Source: Pelethousia sp034928145 (GTDB lineage Bacteria; Bacillota; Clostridia; Christensenellales; CAG-138). From it: DNA of 64,000 bases. The first letter of the stretch is position 1. Each line of letters begins with the position of its first letter. The translations under genes were made by a program, and so were the position numbers. The notes under the pieces were generated by a model. The model worked only from the letters and a program-made list of their open reading frames with translations, was not told where the DNA came from and searched no databases. Below, in pieces: positions 23,425-31,282 of this stretch. The stretch covers positions 1 to 64,000 of the forward strand of contig JAYFPE010000030.1 of the NCBI GenBank assembly GCA_034928145.1, given 5' to 3'.

Positions 23425-25512
23425 TCAGTTTGATGATTCATTCATTGCAAGAAATATCGCGCGGATATCGCCGGGCGTATTGGCCCGTATCATGCGCTCC
23501 ATTTTCGCTTCATCGCCGAGCAACTGCGCCAACTGCGCCAAAGCTGCAATATGGCTCGTCTTATCGATAGTACAAAGTGTAAAAAGCCACCGGATCGGGA
23601 GCATCTCTTCGCAATCGCGCAGTAGTAGCGGCTCCGCGGGACGCACCACGGAGATCCCCGTCCGTTTCACGTGACAGCCCGCCAGGGAATGCGGTATCAG
23701 GATATCCGGCCCGATCAACATGAATCTACCGCCCCTTTCCACCGCTTGTACCAAAGCGCCGATATAGCCCGCTTCCACAAAGCCGCTTTCGTGCAGGCAT
23801 TCTCCCGACGCGCGCACTGCGGCCTCCAGGCTTTCGTAACGCTCCCCCAGCAAGATGCAGGCTTCGTCAGTCAGGCGGAACAGCGTGCCGACGGCCTGTT
23901 CCTTTGGCCTCGCCACGCCGGAATCCACCTGGCTGGCATAGGAGAGCCGGTTGACCAGGGCGCCGCTACGCCCTGGTGTATCCGCGAATGTGTCGGCAAT
24001 GGAGAATTTAGCCCGCTTCATGGGGAATAGGCTTCGAAGGCTTTCCCAGTCGCTTTTTGTGAGCATAGGGTCGACAAGTAGGCAGGGCACATTTGGTGTT
24101 ATAAGCGGCACCGTGCTGATCACATGATCCACTGAGTGAGATTTTAGATATTCGTTCAGCTCGTATGCGCTGACGACATCCTCAATGCTAATGTTCAAGG
24201 ACATTTGAAGCTTATTGCTCATGAGACGGGATACAACGGTACCACTGTTGCAGACGACGAGTACCCGTGGGATCTGCTCATTCTGCGGCCGGTTCTCATA
24301 AAGCTCCACAAAGCACAGCAGCAGATAGATGAGCTGCGATTCACTCAGCTTCATCCCAAACGCCTTTTCGATGCTGGCCGCACTTTTCTCTACGATGCGG
24401 TAAAGCGCGTCGTATTCCCCTCTTAAAGAAAGAATGATACGGTCGTCGTATATTCTCAAGCCGACATCTCTGCGGATCAGGATCTGGAACAGTTCGTTTT
24501 TTATCTCATGAAGCAGTTGGCCTGAGGCCCGTGCGCCGATACTTGCACATACTTCTGCGGCAAAGCTGGCAGCAAGAACCTTTAGATCAATGTTTTGATT
24601 CAGATATAAAACCGACCGGTAATCCGCGCGACCGCCGAGGAGTGTCAGACCCAGCGCCCATTCCGTTCCCGTGGCATCTTTCCCTGCCGGGAGGCTGTTC
24701 GTTATGCTTCGCGCTGCTTTTTGGACGTCCGTGCCCTCCAGCGACGCCCAATCCTGCGGGTGCGGTGTGGCCGTTTTGCCAGCCGCCCCGCGGAGGAGGC
24801 AGATCCATGCGCAAAGGATACAGCTGTTGATCTGCTTATAGGAGAACCCTGTCTGCGCTAGCGCATTTTTTACCGCTTCCTCTATCGGCTCGAACGGAAA
24901 GCATTCCGCAAGGCGATGGTGCGGCCGCCGCTCCCATATCCCGAGCTCGATGTGCATCCGGCTCAACAGGTTTCCAACCTGCATCAGCCGCTGCAGTTCA
25001 TCCGTGGATGCCAGACGTATATCGCTTTCATCTCCCACCAAAGAAAATCCATCGGTCTGCGCCGCTAGCGTGACCCGGTATTTCGAAAACTGCTTTTTCA
25101 AAACCTCCATATCGGATACGATGGTAGACTTGGATACGCGCAGGTCTTCCATGAGGGACGCGATACGAAGCCGCTCTTCCCGAAGCAGGCGCAGGAGGAT
25201 TTCTTCCACGCGTTCCTCCGGTGTAAGCAGCGCTTCTTCCGCATAACGCCTGTTTAAACCGTCTGCCCAGCTTGCATCCCCTTGCAGAAGGGAGCACCGA
25301 ACCGCGCCGTCCCCGATCGCAAGCGCAATCGGCAGCTTTTCTTTCGCGGCAAATTCCCCGATCCCCTCCAGATCGTAATAGATCACCCGGGGAGAGACCC
25401 CGTAAAGATTCGCGAGGTCGGTTACTTTGAGATTTTGTCCGCTCTTGATGCTGTTGCTCAGGATGCTCAGCATTCGATTTGTCAACGTGGCGTTCCACAA
25501 AGCGCTTTGCAT
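23425..25512 (-). CDS. PRD-domain transcription antiterminator/activator with EIIB- and EIIA-like domains
   Basis: Regulator of the MtlR/LicR type, about 695 residues. An N-terminal helix-turn-helix (near VTDLANLYGVSPRVIYYDL) is followed by PRD domains, a galactitol-type EIIB-like domain with LVVCNSGTVVSRLM and a C-terminal EIIA-like domain with ILIPHSLAG. The first PRD lacks the usual histidine (ILCAWICLL in its place); the second keeps one (QLLHEIKNEL). ATG at 25512 fits the family and removes an unlikely N-terminal extension. It is the first gene of the leftward PTS operon. By analogy it should be switched by phosphorylation from the PTS proteins encoded downstream. Confidence 0.88.
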   Translation of the reverse strand: MQSALWNATLTNRMLSILSNSIKSGQNLKVTDLANLYGVSPRVIYYDLEGIGEFAAKEKLPIALAIGDGAVRCSLLQGDASWADGLNRRYAEEALLTPEERVEEILLRLLREERLRIASLMEDLRVSKSTIVSDMEVLKKQFSKYRVTLAAQTDGFSLVGDESDIRLASTDELQRLMQVGNLLSRMHIELGIWERRPHHRLAECFPFEPIEEAVKNALAQTGFSYKQINSCILCAWICLLRGAAGKTATPHPQDWASLEGTDVQKAARSITNSLPAGKDATGTEWALGLTLLGGRADYRSVLYLNQNIDLKVLAASFAAEVCASIGARASGQLLHEIKNELFQILIRRDVGLRIYDDRIILSLRGEYDALYRIVEKSAASIEKAFGMKLSESQLIYLLLCFVELYENRPQNEQIPRVLVVCNSGTVVSRLMSNKLQMSLNISIEDVVSAYELNEYLKSHSVDHVISTVPLITPNVPCLLVDPMLTKSDWESLRSLFPMKRAKFSIADTFADTPGRSGALVNRLSYASQVDSGVARPKEQAVGTLFRLTDEACILLGERYESLEAAVRASGECLHESGFVEAGYIGALVQAVERGGRFMLIGPDILIPHSLAGCHVKRTGISVVRPAEPLLLRDCEEMLPIRWLFTLCTIDKTSHIAALAQLAQLLGDEAKMERMIRANTPGDIRAIFLAMNESSN

Positions 25513-25669
25513 GGTGCGCTTCCCTTTCTGTTTTCTATTATAAGCGCCGCATATTTCCACGCAATGTCATATTTCGCACGGCGGCTCGTGTACATTTTGC
25601 ACGTTTTCTCCGCCTTTTAAATGCGTTATCATTACTATTGATTCATATTTCTAAGGAGGCGATCGTTCC

Positions 25670-26590
25670 ATGACCCCCGTGCTTGTAATCTCCGGCTTTT
25701 TAGGCAGCGGAAAAACAACGCTGATACGGTACCTCTCGCAAACAGCATTTCGGTCACAGCGCATCGTCGTGATTGAAAATGACTTCGGCGACGTCAACCT
25801 CGACGGCGAGTATCTAAAGAACACCGGCCTTGTCGTTGCCGAGATCAACGCGGGCTGCATCTGTTGTTCGCTCACGGCAACCCTTCACGATGTGGTCCAG
25901 GCTGTGCTTACCGACGTTGCACCCGACCGAATCCTGATAGAACCCTCCGGCGTGGCGCGTCTCTCTGACCTTTTGCAGGTACTGCGCGAAACGCAGGAAC
26001 GCTGCCCAATCGTTTTGGAAGGGGTCATTACTCTCGCGCGCCCCATCCGCAGCGGCGCTTATCTGCGGCATTTTGGCGGCATATATAAAAACCAACTTCA
26101 AAACGCCGATTTGATCCTGCCCGATTGTTCCGGCGCGCAGGATGCGACGTTTCTCCACTTTTTACGGGAAAATGCGCAAGGCGTTCCGATTTTGGATCGG
26201 CAGTGGATAGAGATGGCGCCGGAGGCGCTTCTGTCCCTTATCGACCACAAGCAAAACCCTTGTCTTTTTCCGCAGCGTCGTGCGCCCCATTCCCACACGC
26301 CCGCCCCGGATAGCTTCGTGCAGCATCTTCCGCAGAGCTTTTCTGCCGCCGCGCTACGAGAAGCGGTGTCGGATATCGCCGCAGATCCGGCGCAGTACGG
26401 CTGCTTGCTGCGAGCGAAAGGGTTTGTAGTAGATTCAAATGGCGGTGCGGTTAAGGTGGATTGGACACTGACCGACTTTCAAACGGAAGCACAGCCGGTC
26501 TTGACCGATCCGAAAATGGTATTTATCGGCTTCGGACTGCGGCGCGAGGCCATTCACGCCCTCTTCGCTGCAAAAGCGAGCGCTATATGA
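25670..26590 (+). CDS. CobW/G3E-family GTPase-like protein with altered NKxD motif
   Basis: P-loop protein of the COG0523 group, 306 residues. Walker A is GFLGSGKTT at the N-terminus, the metal-binding CxCC motif is GCICC, and the EPSG motif is present. The guanine-specificity motif NKxD, expected after the segment NADLIL, reads PDCS instead, so nucleotide specificity may be changed. Relatives are metal chaperones or help mature metalloenzymes. ATG at 25670 has AAGGAGG. It diverges from the PTS regulator and is the last gene of the island. It could service one of the zinc dehydrogenases, but no data show this. Confidence 0.85.
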   Translation: MTPVLVISGFLGSGKTTLIRYLSQTAFRSQRIVVIENDFGDVNLDGEYLKNTGLVVAEINAGCICCSLTATLHDVVQAVLTDVAPDRILIEPSGVARLSDLLQVLRETQERCPIVLEGVITLARPIRSGAYLRHFGGIYKNQLQNADLILPDCSGAQDATFLHFLRENAQGVPILDRQWIEMAPEALLSLIDHKQNPCLFPQRRAPHSHTPAPDSFVQHLPQSFSAAALREAVSDIAADPAQYGCLLRAKGFVVDSNGGAVKVDWTLTDFQTEAQPVLTDPKMVFIGFGLRREAIHALFAAKASAI

Positions 26591-26645
26591 AAGTCGAAAC
26601 GATAAAAACGAGGCTGTAACACCAAGCCCTGGAAATAGAGTGAAA

Positions 26646-26677
26646 GGCGGGCCAAGACAATAGTGTCGAGGCCCGCC
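26646..26677 (+). terminator. Hairpin after the CobW-like gene
   Basis: GGCGGGCC and GGCCCGCC are perfectly complementary, with an inner GACA/TGTC pairing. No U-tract follows, so termination may be inefficient. The next 150 bp hold no gene, only the decayed sigK copy. Confidence 0.55.
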
Positions 26678-26830
26678 TCGTGCATATTGACAACCCGCTA
26701 AAGGCGTGCGGGTGGTTTGCTAATGGCTAAAGCGGGGCGTCATAGAGGCATAATCTATAGGTTAGTAGACATGAAAATTCAACCGTTACGATGATAGAGC
26801 CTATACTAAGGCCAATCCCCACGGTGGAGC

Positions 26831-26983
26831 GAGCGCACCGTGCTCGAGCTGCGTTACGGCCTGATCGGCGGCCGGGTGCTGCCCCAGCGGGAGATCGCCA
26901 AGCTGTTGGGCATTTCCCGCAGCTATGTGAGCGCATGGAAAAAAAAGCCCCGGCGAAGCTCGCCAGGGAATTCGAACCGTAAA
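26831..26983 (+). pseudogene. Decayed duplicate of the sigK 3' end (direct repeat copy B)
   Basis: These 153 bp repeat the last 154 bp of sigK (5143-5296) with one missing base near 26933 (AGCGCATGG instead of AGCCGCATGG) and three substitutions. The deletion shifts the frame inside the region 4.2 helix-turn-helix. No other sigma sequence precedes it, so it cannot make a sigma factor. It ends at the same TAA-plus-A position as copy A. It is best read as a displaced gene end left at the far side of an inserted 21.5 kb segment. Confidence 0.88.
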
Positions 26984-26998
26984 GCCCGTGCCACGCCC

Positions 26999-27217
26999 TT
27001 ACGCGCCCGCATAATAGGCGATCATAACAGCGCCCCAGAAAAGGATAGCCGCAACAAAGGCGATTACATACCATTTCTTGCTGCGCGCCCAGCGCGCGTC
27101 CCGCTTGCGGATGGCCTCGCGCACGCACGCCCGACAGCAGCCGGCGTCGTTGAACGAGCCGTCTTCCGGCGCTTGGCCGCACATATTGCAGGTTCTTACC
27201 CCTTGCGTTTCTTCCAT
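26999..27217 (-). CDS. Small zinc-ribbon membrane protein (72 aa)
   Basis: A 72-residue protein with two Cys pairs (CNMCG and CCRAC) that probably bind one zinc, followed by a basic stretch and one membrane segment (WYVIAFVAAILFWGAVMIAYY). AAAGGAGG lies 13 bases before the ATG. Function unknown. Its 3' end is 15 bp from the decayed sigK copy. It may therefore have been the original downstream neighbour of sigK before the island was inserted. Confidence 0.65.
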   Translation of the reverse strand: MEETQGVRTCNMCGQAPEDGSFNDAGCCRACVREAIRKRDARWARSKKWYVIAFVAAILFWGAVMIAYYAGA

Positions 27218-27335
27218 TTTTGTGTTTTGCGCCTCCTTTTACCCAAGACTCTATTTCGATTTGCTTTAAAAGAATGCTTTGTAAGAAAGAATATAGCATA
27301 AATAGCGGCCGCAACACAAGAGCGGCACAGACAGA

Positions 27336-27360
27336 AGCGGCCCGGGAACCCCGGGCCGCT
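27336..27360 (-). terminator. Strong hairpin after the CAP-domain gene
   Basis: AGCGGCCCGGG and CCCGGGCCGCT pair perfectly over 11 bp with a 3-base loop, just downstream of the CAP gene stop on the minus strand. The U-tract is poor. Confidence 0.55.
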
Positions 27361-27383
27361 ATGGTGGATTTGGGCTTTCGCCT

Positions 27384-28418
27384 TTAGCCGATAAACATCT
27401 GGGTGATGTAGAGGTAGCCCCGCGCGTCGGTCATGATGCCTACGCCGATGCGGGAGTAGGATGCGCTCAGGATGTTCTGGCGATGGCCCGCGGAATTCAT
27501 CAGGGCCGTGTGCGCGCTAGTCATGGAGCGGTTCATGGCGATATTTTCGCCGGCCGAGCGATAGGAAACGCCAAAGCTTTTGAGCATATCAAAAGGGCTG
27601 CCATAGGTGGGCGAGGTATGGGAGAAATAGCCCTTATCAATCATATCCTGAGATTTGAGCCGGGCAACCTCGGTTACCTTGGAATCGATGGTCAGGGCGG
27701 AAACGCCCGCCTTTGCCCGCTCTTGGTTAATTAGATCCACCATCTGCGCTTCTAGGCTAGAAGCTGCGCCGCCTGGATTGGCTGTAGGAGCAACCGTGGG
27801 GGCAACTGTGGGGGCAACTGTGGGGGCAACCGTGGGAACAGCCGACGGGGCCGGGGTGGCGGGCGCGGCGCTGGGCTTGGGCGTAGCCGTGGGCTTAGCC
27901 GTGGGCTTAACGGTGCAGGCCGGGGTAGCGCTGGGGCAGAGGTACTTATACAGGCTGCTCGTATCTACGCTTTTGCCGCTTTTAAGGGCGCTGAGCACAT
28001 CCGAGGGCAAGCAATTGGAGGCCGAACCGTAGTTCTTCAGGGCGTTCAATGCATCCGATTTGCCGCAGCCGCTGCCCGTGCAATTAGAGCCAGTGCAGTT
28101 GCCGCTCGTGCAGTTGGACCCCGTGCAGTTGGAATCCGTGCAATTGGAACCCGTGCAGCCGGCGCTGGTACATTTGGAGCCCGTGCAGCTGTTCGAGGAA
28201 CCCGAGCTGCTGCCCTTGATGGCGCCCAATACGTCCGAGGGCGAGCAGCCGGAGCTGGAGCCGTAGCCGTAGTTCTTCAGCGTGTCCAGCAGGCCCGCGG
28301 GTATGCTGCCGGTGTTACAGTTCGCCGCCAGAGCGGTGACCGGAAGCAGGGCGACCATCATCACTGCGAGCATGCCGCAAGCTGCCAGCCTCAATCCCTT
28401 TTTCGTTCGTCTTTTCAT
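27384..28418 (-). CDS. Secreted CAP (SCP/PR-1)-domain protein with pentapeptide cysteine repeat
   Basis: Exported protein of about 344 residues. Signal peptide ends near ALAA. Two related segments (LKNYGYGSSSGCSPSDVL and LKNYGSASNCLPSDVL) flank a stretch where Cys occurs every five residues (CTGSK, CTSAG, CTGSN, CTDSN and so on, eight units plus a ninth Cys). A Pro/Thr/Val-rich linker (PTVA repeated) leads to a C-terminal CAP domain of the YkwD type (GENIAMNRSM, HTALMNSAGHRQNIL). ATG at 28418 with AAGGAGG is used instead of an upstream in-frame start. CAP proteins of this type are common on clostridial surfaces and in spores; the activity is unknown. Confidence 0.88.
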   Translation of the reverse strand: MKRRTKKGLRLAACGMLAVMMVALLPVTALAANCNTGSIPAGLLDTLKNYGYGSSSGCSPSDVLGAIKGSSSGSSNSCTGSKCTSAGCTGSNCTDSNCTGSNCTSGNCTGSNCTGSGCGKSDALNALKNYGSASNCLPSDVLSALKSGKSVDTSSLYKYLCPSATPACTVKPTAKPTATPKPSAAPATPAPSAVPTVAPTVAPTVAPTVAPTANPGGAASSLEAQMVDLINQERAKAGVSALTIDSKVTEVARLKSQDMIDKGYFSHTSPTYGSPFDMLKSFGVSYRSAGENIAMNRSMTSAHTALMNSAGHRQNILSASYSRIGVGIMTDARGYLYITQMFIG

Positions 28419-28662
28419 GTTTACATCCTCCTTTTTGAAAAGATTATGCACATTGTACAGCCGCGTTCACGCGTATGCAAGCAAATAGGAAGATGTTACC
28501 TGTGGTAAAATCTACAAAGGGAACCAAGGAATTTGCTTATTTATGGCCATTTTATGAACATAACTATAATTCCGGAAACAGAATACCGGATGGATTATCG
28601 ATAATAATTAACGTAAAGTTTTAGATGGGTTCATGCTTTGGCAAAATCTATTATTCATCCCG

Positions 28663-29694
28663 CTAGGGTAGGGAGGAAGAAATAAAAGTCTCGGGGCGAG
28701 GATGGAGGGTGTTGCCCATGTTCGCCCGGTTCTGGCGCGAGGGCTGGCGATCTCGCTCTACCAGGGCGCGGCAGAAGCGATTTAGGGCGGCCTCATTCTG
28801 GCGCACGGCCTGTTTTCCCAGGGCGGCCAGACAGCGCAGGTTTTCCGGACTCGCATCGTCCATATCCGGCGAAGCCCCGACCAATTGCACTTGGCAGCGC
28901 AGGTAGTTTTGCTGTCCCAGCAGAGCGCGCAGCTGGTAATCCACGGTGGCGCTGGAGGCGTTGAGCATCACACCGCTGATGGGTACGGCCCATTTGATGA
29001 TGCCCCAGTTTTCCACCTGCGCGCAGGGCCGCGCATGCTCCTGCAAGCCGGTACCCAGGGAAAGGAGCAGGAAATCCCGTTCGCCTGGATACATATTGCG
29101 CGCCTGGGCATAGGCGCACAGGGCGGGGTTGCTGGCGAATACGCCGCCGTCTACCAGACAACAGTCTTCCAGGGAAAGAGGTGGGAAATAGGTGGGCGCG
29201 GCGGTAGTGGCGCGCACGACCTGCGTGAGCAATGGGTCGTTCAGGGGACCGCGGTGATGTTTGGCAAAGGAGGTTTTGAAAAACCAGGGCGTGGCGCTGT
29301 GCATATCATAGGCGGTAACCAGAATTTCCGTCAAGGTGGCGTGCAGCCGCGCCTGGCCCAGGTATTGATCCAGCATCCGCTCGAGGGCCCGGGGCGAATA
29401 GGTAGGGCGAACGAGGCCGCCCAGGGTAGCGACCTGCCGCAGGGGGGTTCGGCGGAAGATGGCCCCGCCATGTTCGAGATAGGCTGCCAGCGCTTCTTGC
29501 GCCGAGTAGTATGGCCGACCCAGGCCATCCGGCACGGTGAGCATAGCGGCCAGAATGCCGCCCGTGGAGGTGCCCGCGATGAGGTCGAAAAGGGTGGCGA
29601 TGGGCCGGCCCGTGCACCGCTCCACCTCCGACAAGACCGTGGCCGGGATGATGCCCCGGATGCCGCCGCCATCAACGGATAAGATCGTAACCAT
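28663..29694 (-). CDS. Patatin-like phospholipase
   Basis: Predicted serine acyl hydrolase with a Ser-Asp dyad, 343 residues. The oxyanion motif DGGGIRG is at residues 8-14, the nucleophile elbow GTSTGG at about residue 42 and the catalytic Asp in VDGGVFASNP. No signal peptide or membrane segment. It stands alone between the CAP protein and the second Liv operon. No cyclase or sensor gene that would mark a CBASS defence module lies nearby, so a lipid-metabolic role is more likely. Confidence 0.9.
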   Translation of the reverse strand: MVTILSVDGGGIRGIIPATVLSEVERCTGRPIATLFDLIAGTSTGGILAAMLTVPDGLGRPYYSAQEALAAYLEHGGAIFRRTPLRQVATLGGLVRPTYSPRALERMLDQYLGQARLHATLTEILVTAYDMHSATPWFFKTSFAKHHRGPLNDPLLTQVVRATTAAPTYFPPLSLEDCCLVDGGVFASNPALCAYAQARNMYPGERDFLLLSLGTGLQEHARPCAQVENWGIIKWAVPISGVMLNASSATVDYQLRALLGQQNYLRCQVQLVGASPDMDDASPENLRCLAALGKQAVRQNEAALNRFCRALVERDRQPSRQNRANMGNTLHPRPETFISSSLP

Positions 29695-29801
29695 AGCGCC
29701 CGCCTTTCAGCTTCATTTCTTACAGTTTATGGCCCGGCGGCGAAAGGGTGCCGCAATGAGACGAGGCGGCGGGATTCGCTGCCGCTTATTTTTTCAATGG
29801 A

Positions 29802-29831
29802 TTTACAAGCCTTTTCACCTTATGGTATACT
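29802..29831 (+). promoter_or_regulatory. Sigma-A promoter of the second Liv operon
   Basis: TTTACA (29802-29807) and TATACT (29826-29831) are separated by 18 bp, giving a start point about 200 bp before the binding-protein gene. The 5' leader (29840-30020) holds no gene and I saw no known riboswitch in it. Confidence 0.65.
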
Positions 29832-30038
29832 AAAGAATATATTTGCCCGATCCGATGAGGATTTTCTCGTATTTCGCACCGCGAACCAATGCGCCAGCCC
29901 GGCCTTATCCGCATACCTTGCAGAATTTCAGCATGATGCGATAGGGGAGGCCTACTTTTTTTACCAAGGCCGGTATACATGTATACAATACCATGGCGGT
30001 ATTGATATAAAAATTGCATCTGCAAACAGGAGGGTCAC

Positions 30039-31199
30039 ATGGCAAAGAAACTATTGGTTATGGCCTTGGCAGCGATGCTGCTGCTCACCGCCTTTAGCGG
30101 CTGTTCGGGTGGTTCGGCTTCCAGCGGCCCCATCAAGATCGGCTGGATCGGCTCCCTCACCGGCGACAGCGCCGTTTGGGGCACCAATGAGAGCAACATG
30201 CTCAAGATGCTGGTGGAGGAGACCAACGCAAACGGCGGCATCCTAGGCCGCCAGGTAGAACTGATCTGCTACGATACCAAGGGCGACGCCAACGAGGCAG
30301 TCAACGTTACCCGCAGGCTGGCCGCGCAGGATAAGGTTTGCGCCATCATCGGCCCCAACGCCTCGGCCCACTGCATCGCCATCCAGGGCGTGCTCAAAGA
30401 GCTCAAGGTGCCGGATATCTCCACTGTCGCCACCAACCCCAAGGTTACGGTAGATGAGGCCACGGGCGCTGTGCAGCCCTATAACTTCCGCGTCTGCTTC
30501 ACCGATCCTTACCAGGGCGCGATTGCGGGCGGCTACGCGGCGGATGAGCTGGGCTTCACCAAGGCGGCCATCCTCTACGATATTTCCGACGACTATTCCC
30601 AGGGCCTGACCCAGTTCTTCGAGGAGACCTTTACGGCTAAGGGCGGCACGATCATAGCTAAGGAAGCCTTCAAGAAGGACGATGTGGATTTCAAAGCCCA
30701 ATTGACCAAGATAAAAGAGACCGGCCCCGAAGTGCTCTTCCTGCCTATCTACTATAAAGAGGTGGCGCTGATTGCCAAGCAGGCGCGGGAATTGGGCATT
30801 GACGCCGTGCTGATGGGCGGCGACGGCTGGCCCTCCGATACGCTCTTTGAGATGGCCAAGGAAGAGCTGCAGGGCAGCTACCTGGTGAACCACCTCGATA
30901 CCAACGACCCGGAGTTCGTGCCGCTCAAAGAAAAATTCGAAGGCAAATACAACACCTCTCTGGAGATGAACGGCTACATGGCGCACGATGCTTACCTTGT
31001 GCTGGTGGCTGCCATCGAGAAGGCGGGCAGCGCGGACTCGCAGGCCATTACCGACGCCCTCACACAGATCACCGTTAAGGGTGTGACCGGCGAGATCAAG
31101 CTTTCTCCCGAGGATCATAACCCTATGGGCAAGGAAGGTTCCATCCAGAAGATCGAAGGCGACACCTACGTCTTCATCCAGAAATACGGCGCGAAGTAA
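30039..31199 (+). CDS. livK: ABC transporter substrate-binding lipoprotein (Liv type), second system
   Basis: Ligand-binding lipoprotein of the LivJ/LivK fold, 386 residues. Lipobox LTAFSGC gives Cys22. The mature part starts at IKIGWIGSLTGDSAVWG and contains NGGILGRQVELICYDTKGD. ATG at 30039 has CAGGAGG upstream. It heads a complete five-gene operon with no catabolic genes attached, unlike the paralogous system at 6.7 kb. Branched-chain amino acids are the default guess for the ligand, but this is not demonstrated. Confidence 0.9.
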   Translation: MAKKLLVMALAAMLLLTAFSGCSGGSASSGPIKIGWIGSLTGDSAVWGTNESNMLKMLVEETNANGGILGRQVELICYDTKGDANEAVNVTRRLAAQDKVCAIIGPNASAHCIAIQGVLKELKVPDISTVATNPKVTVDEATGAVQPYNFRVCFTDPYQGAIAGGYAADELGFTKAAILYDISDDYSQGLTQFFEETFTAKGGTIIAKEAFKKDDVDFKAQLTKIKETGPEVLFLPIYYKEVALIAKQARELGIDAVLMGGDGWPSDTLFEMAKEELQGSYLVNHLDTNDPEFVPLKEKFEGKYNTSLEMNGYMAHDAYLVLVAAIEKAGSADSQAITDALTQITVKGVTGEIKLSPEDHNPMGKEGSIQKIEGDTYVFIQKYGAK

Positions 31200-31215
31200 G
31201 GCGCTTCCACTTGCA

Positions 31216-31252
31216 GCGGGGGCCGGGCCGCCTACACGGCCCGGCACCCCGC
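31216..31252 (+). terminator. GC-rich hairpin between livK and livH
   Basis: GCGGGG pairs with CCCCGC and GCCGGGCCG with CGGCCCGGC, giving a very stable stem with a short loop and no U-tract. It parallels the hairpin at the same place in the first Liv operon (7943-7981). Confidence 0.5.
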
Positions 31253-31282
31253 TCGTTATCCTGATTCCAAGGGGGCCGCACC

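Noticed and set aside
28060..28266. CRISPR-like short repeats
   Set aside because: The regular 15-bp repeat is coding sequence for the C-T-x-x-x cysteine repeat of the CAP protein; there are no spacers. The same holds for the infB repeat.
28663..29694. Patatin gene as a CBASS or other defence effector
   Set aside because: No nucleotide cyclase, sensor or other defence gene lies beside it; neighbours are a CAP protein and a Liv transporter.
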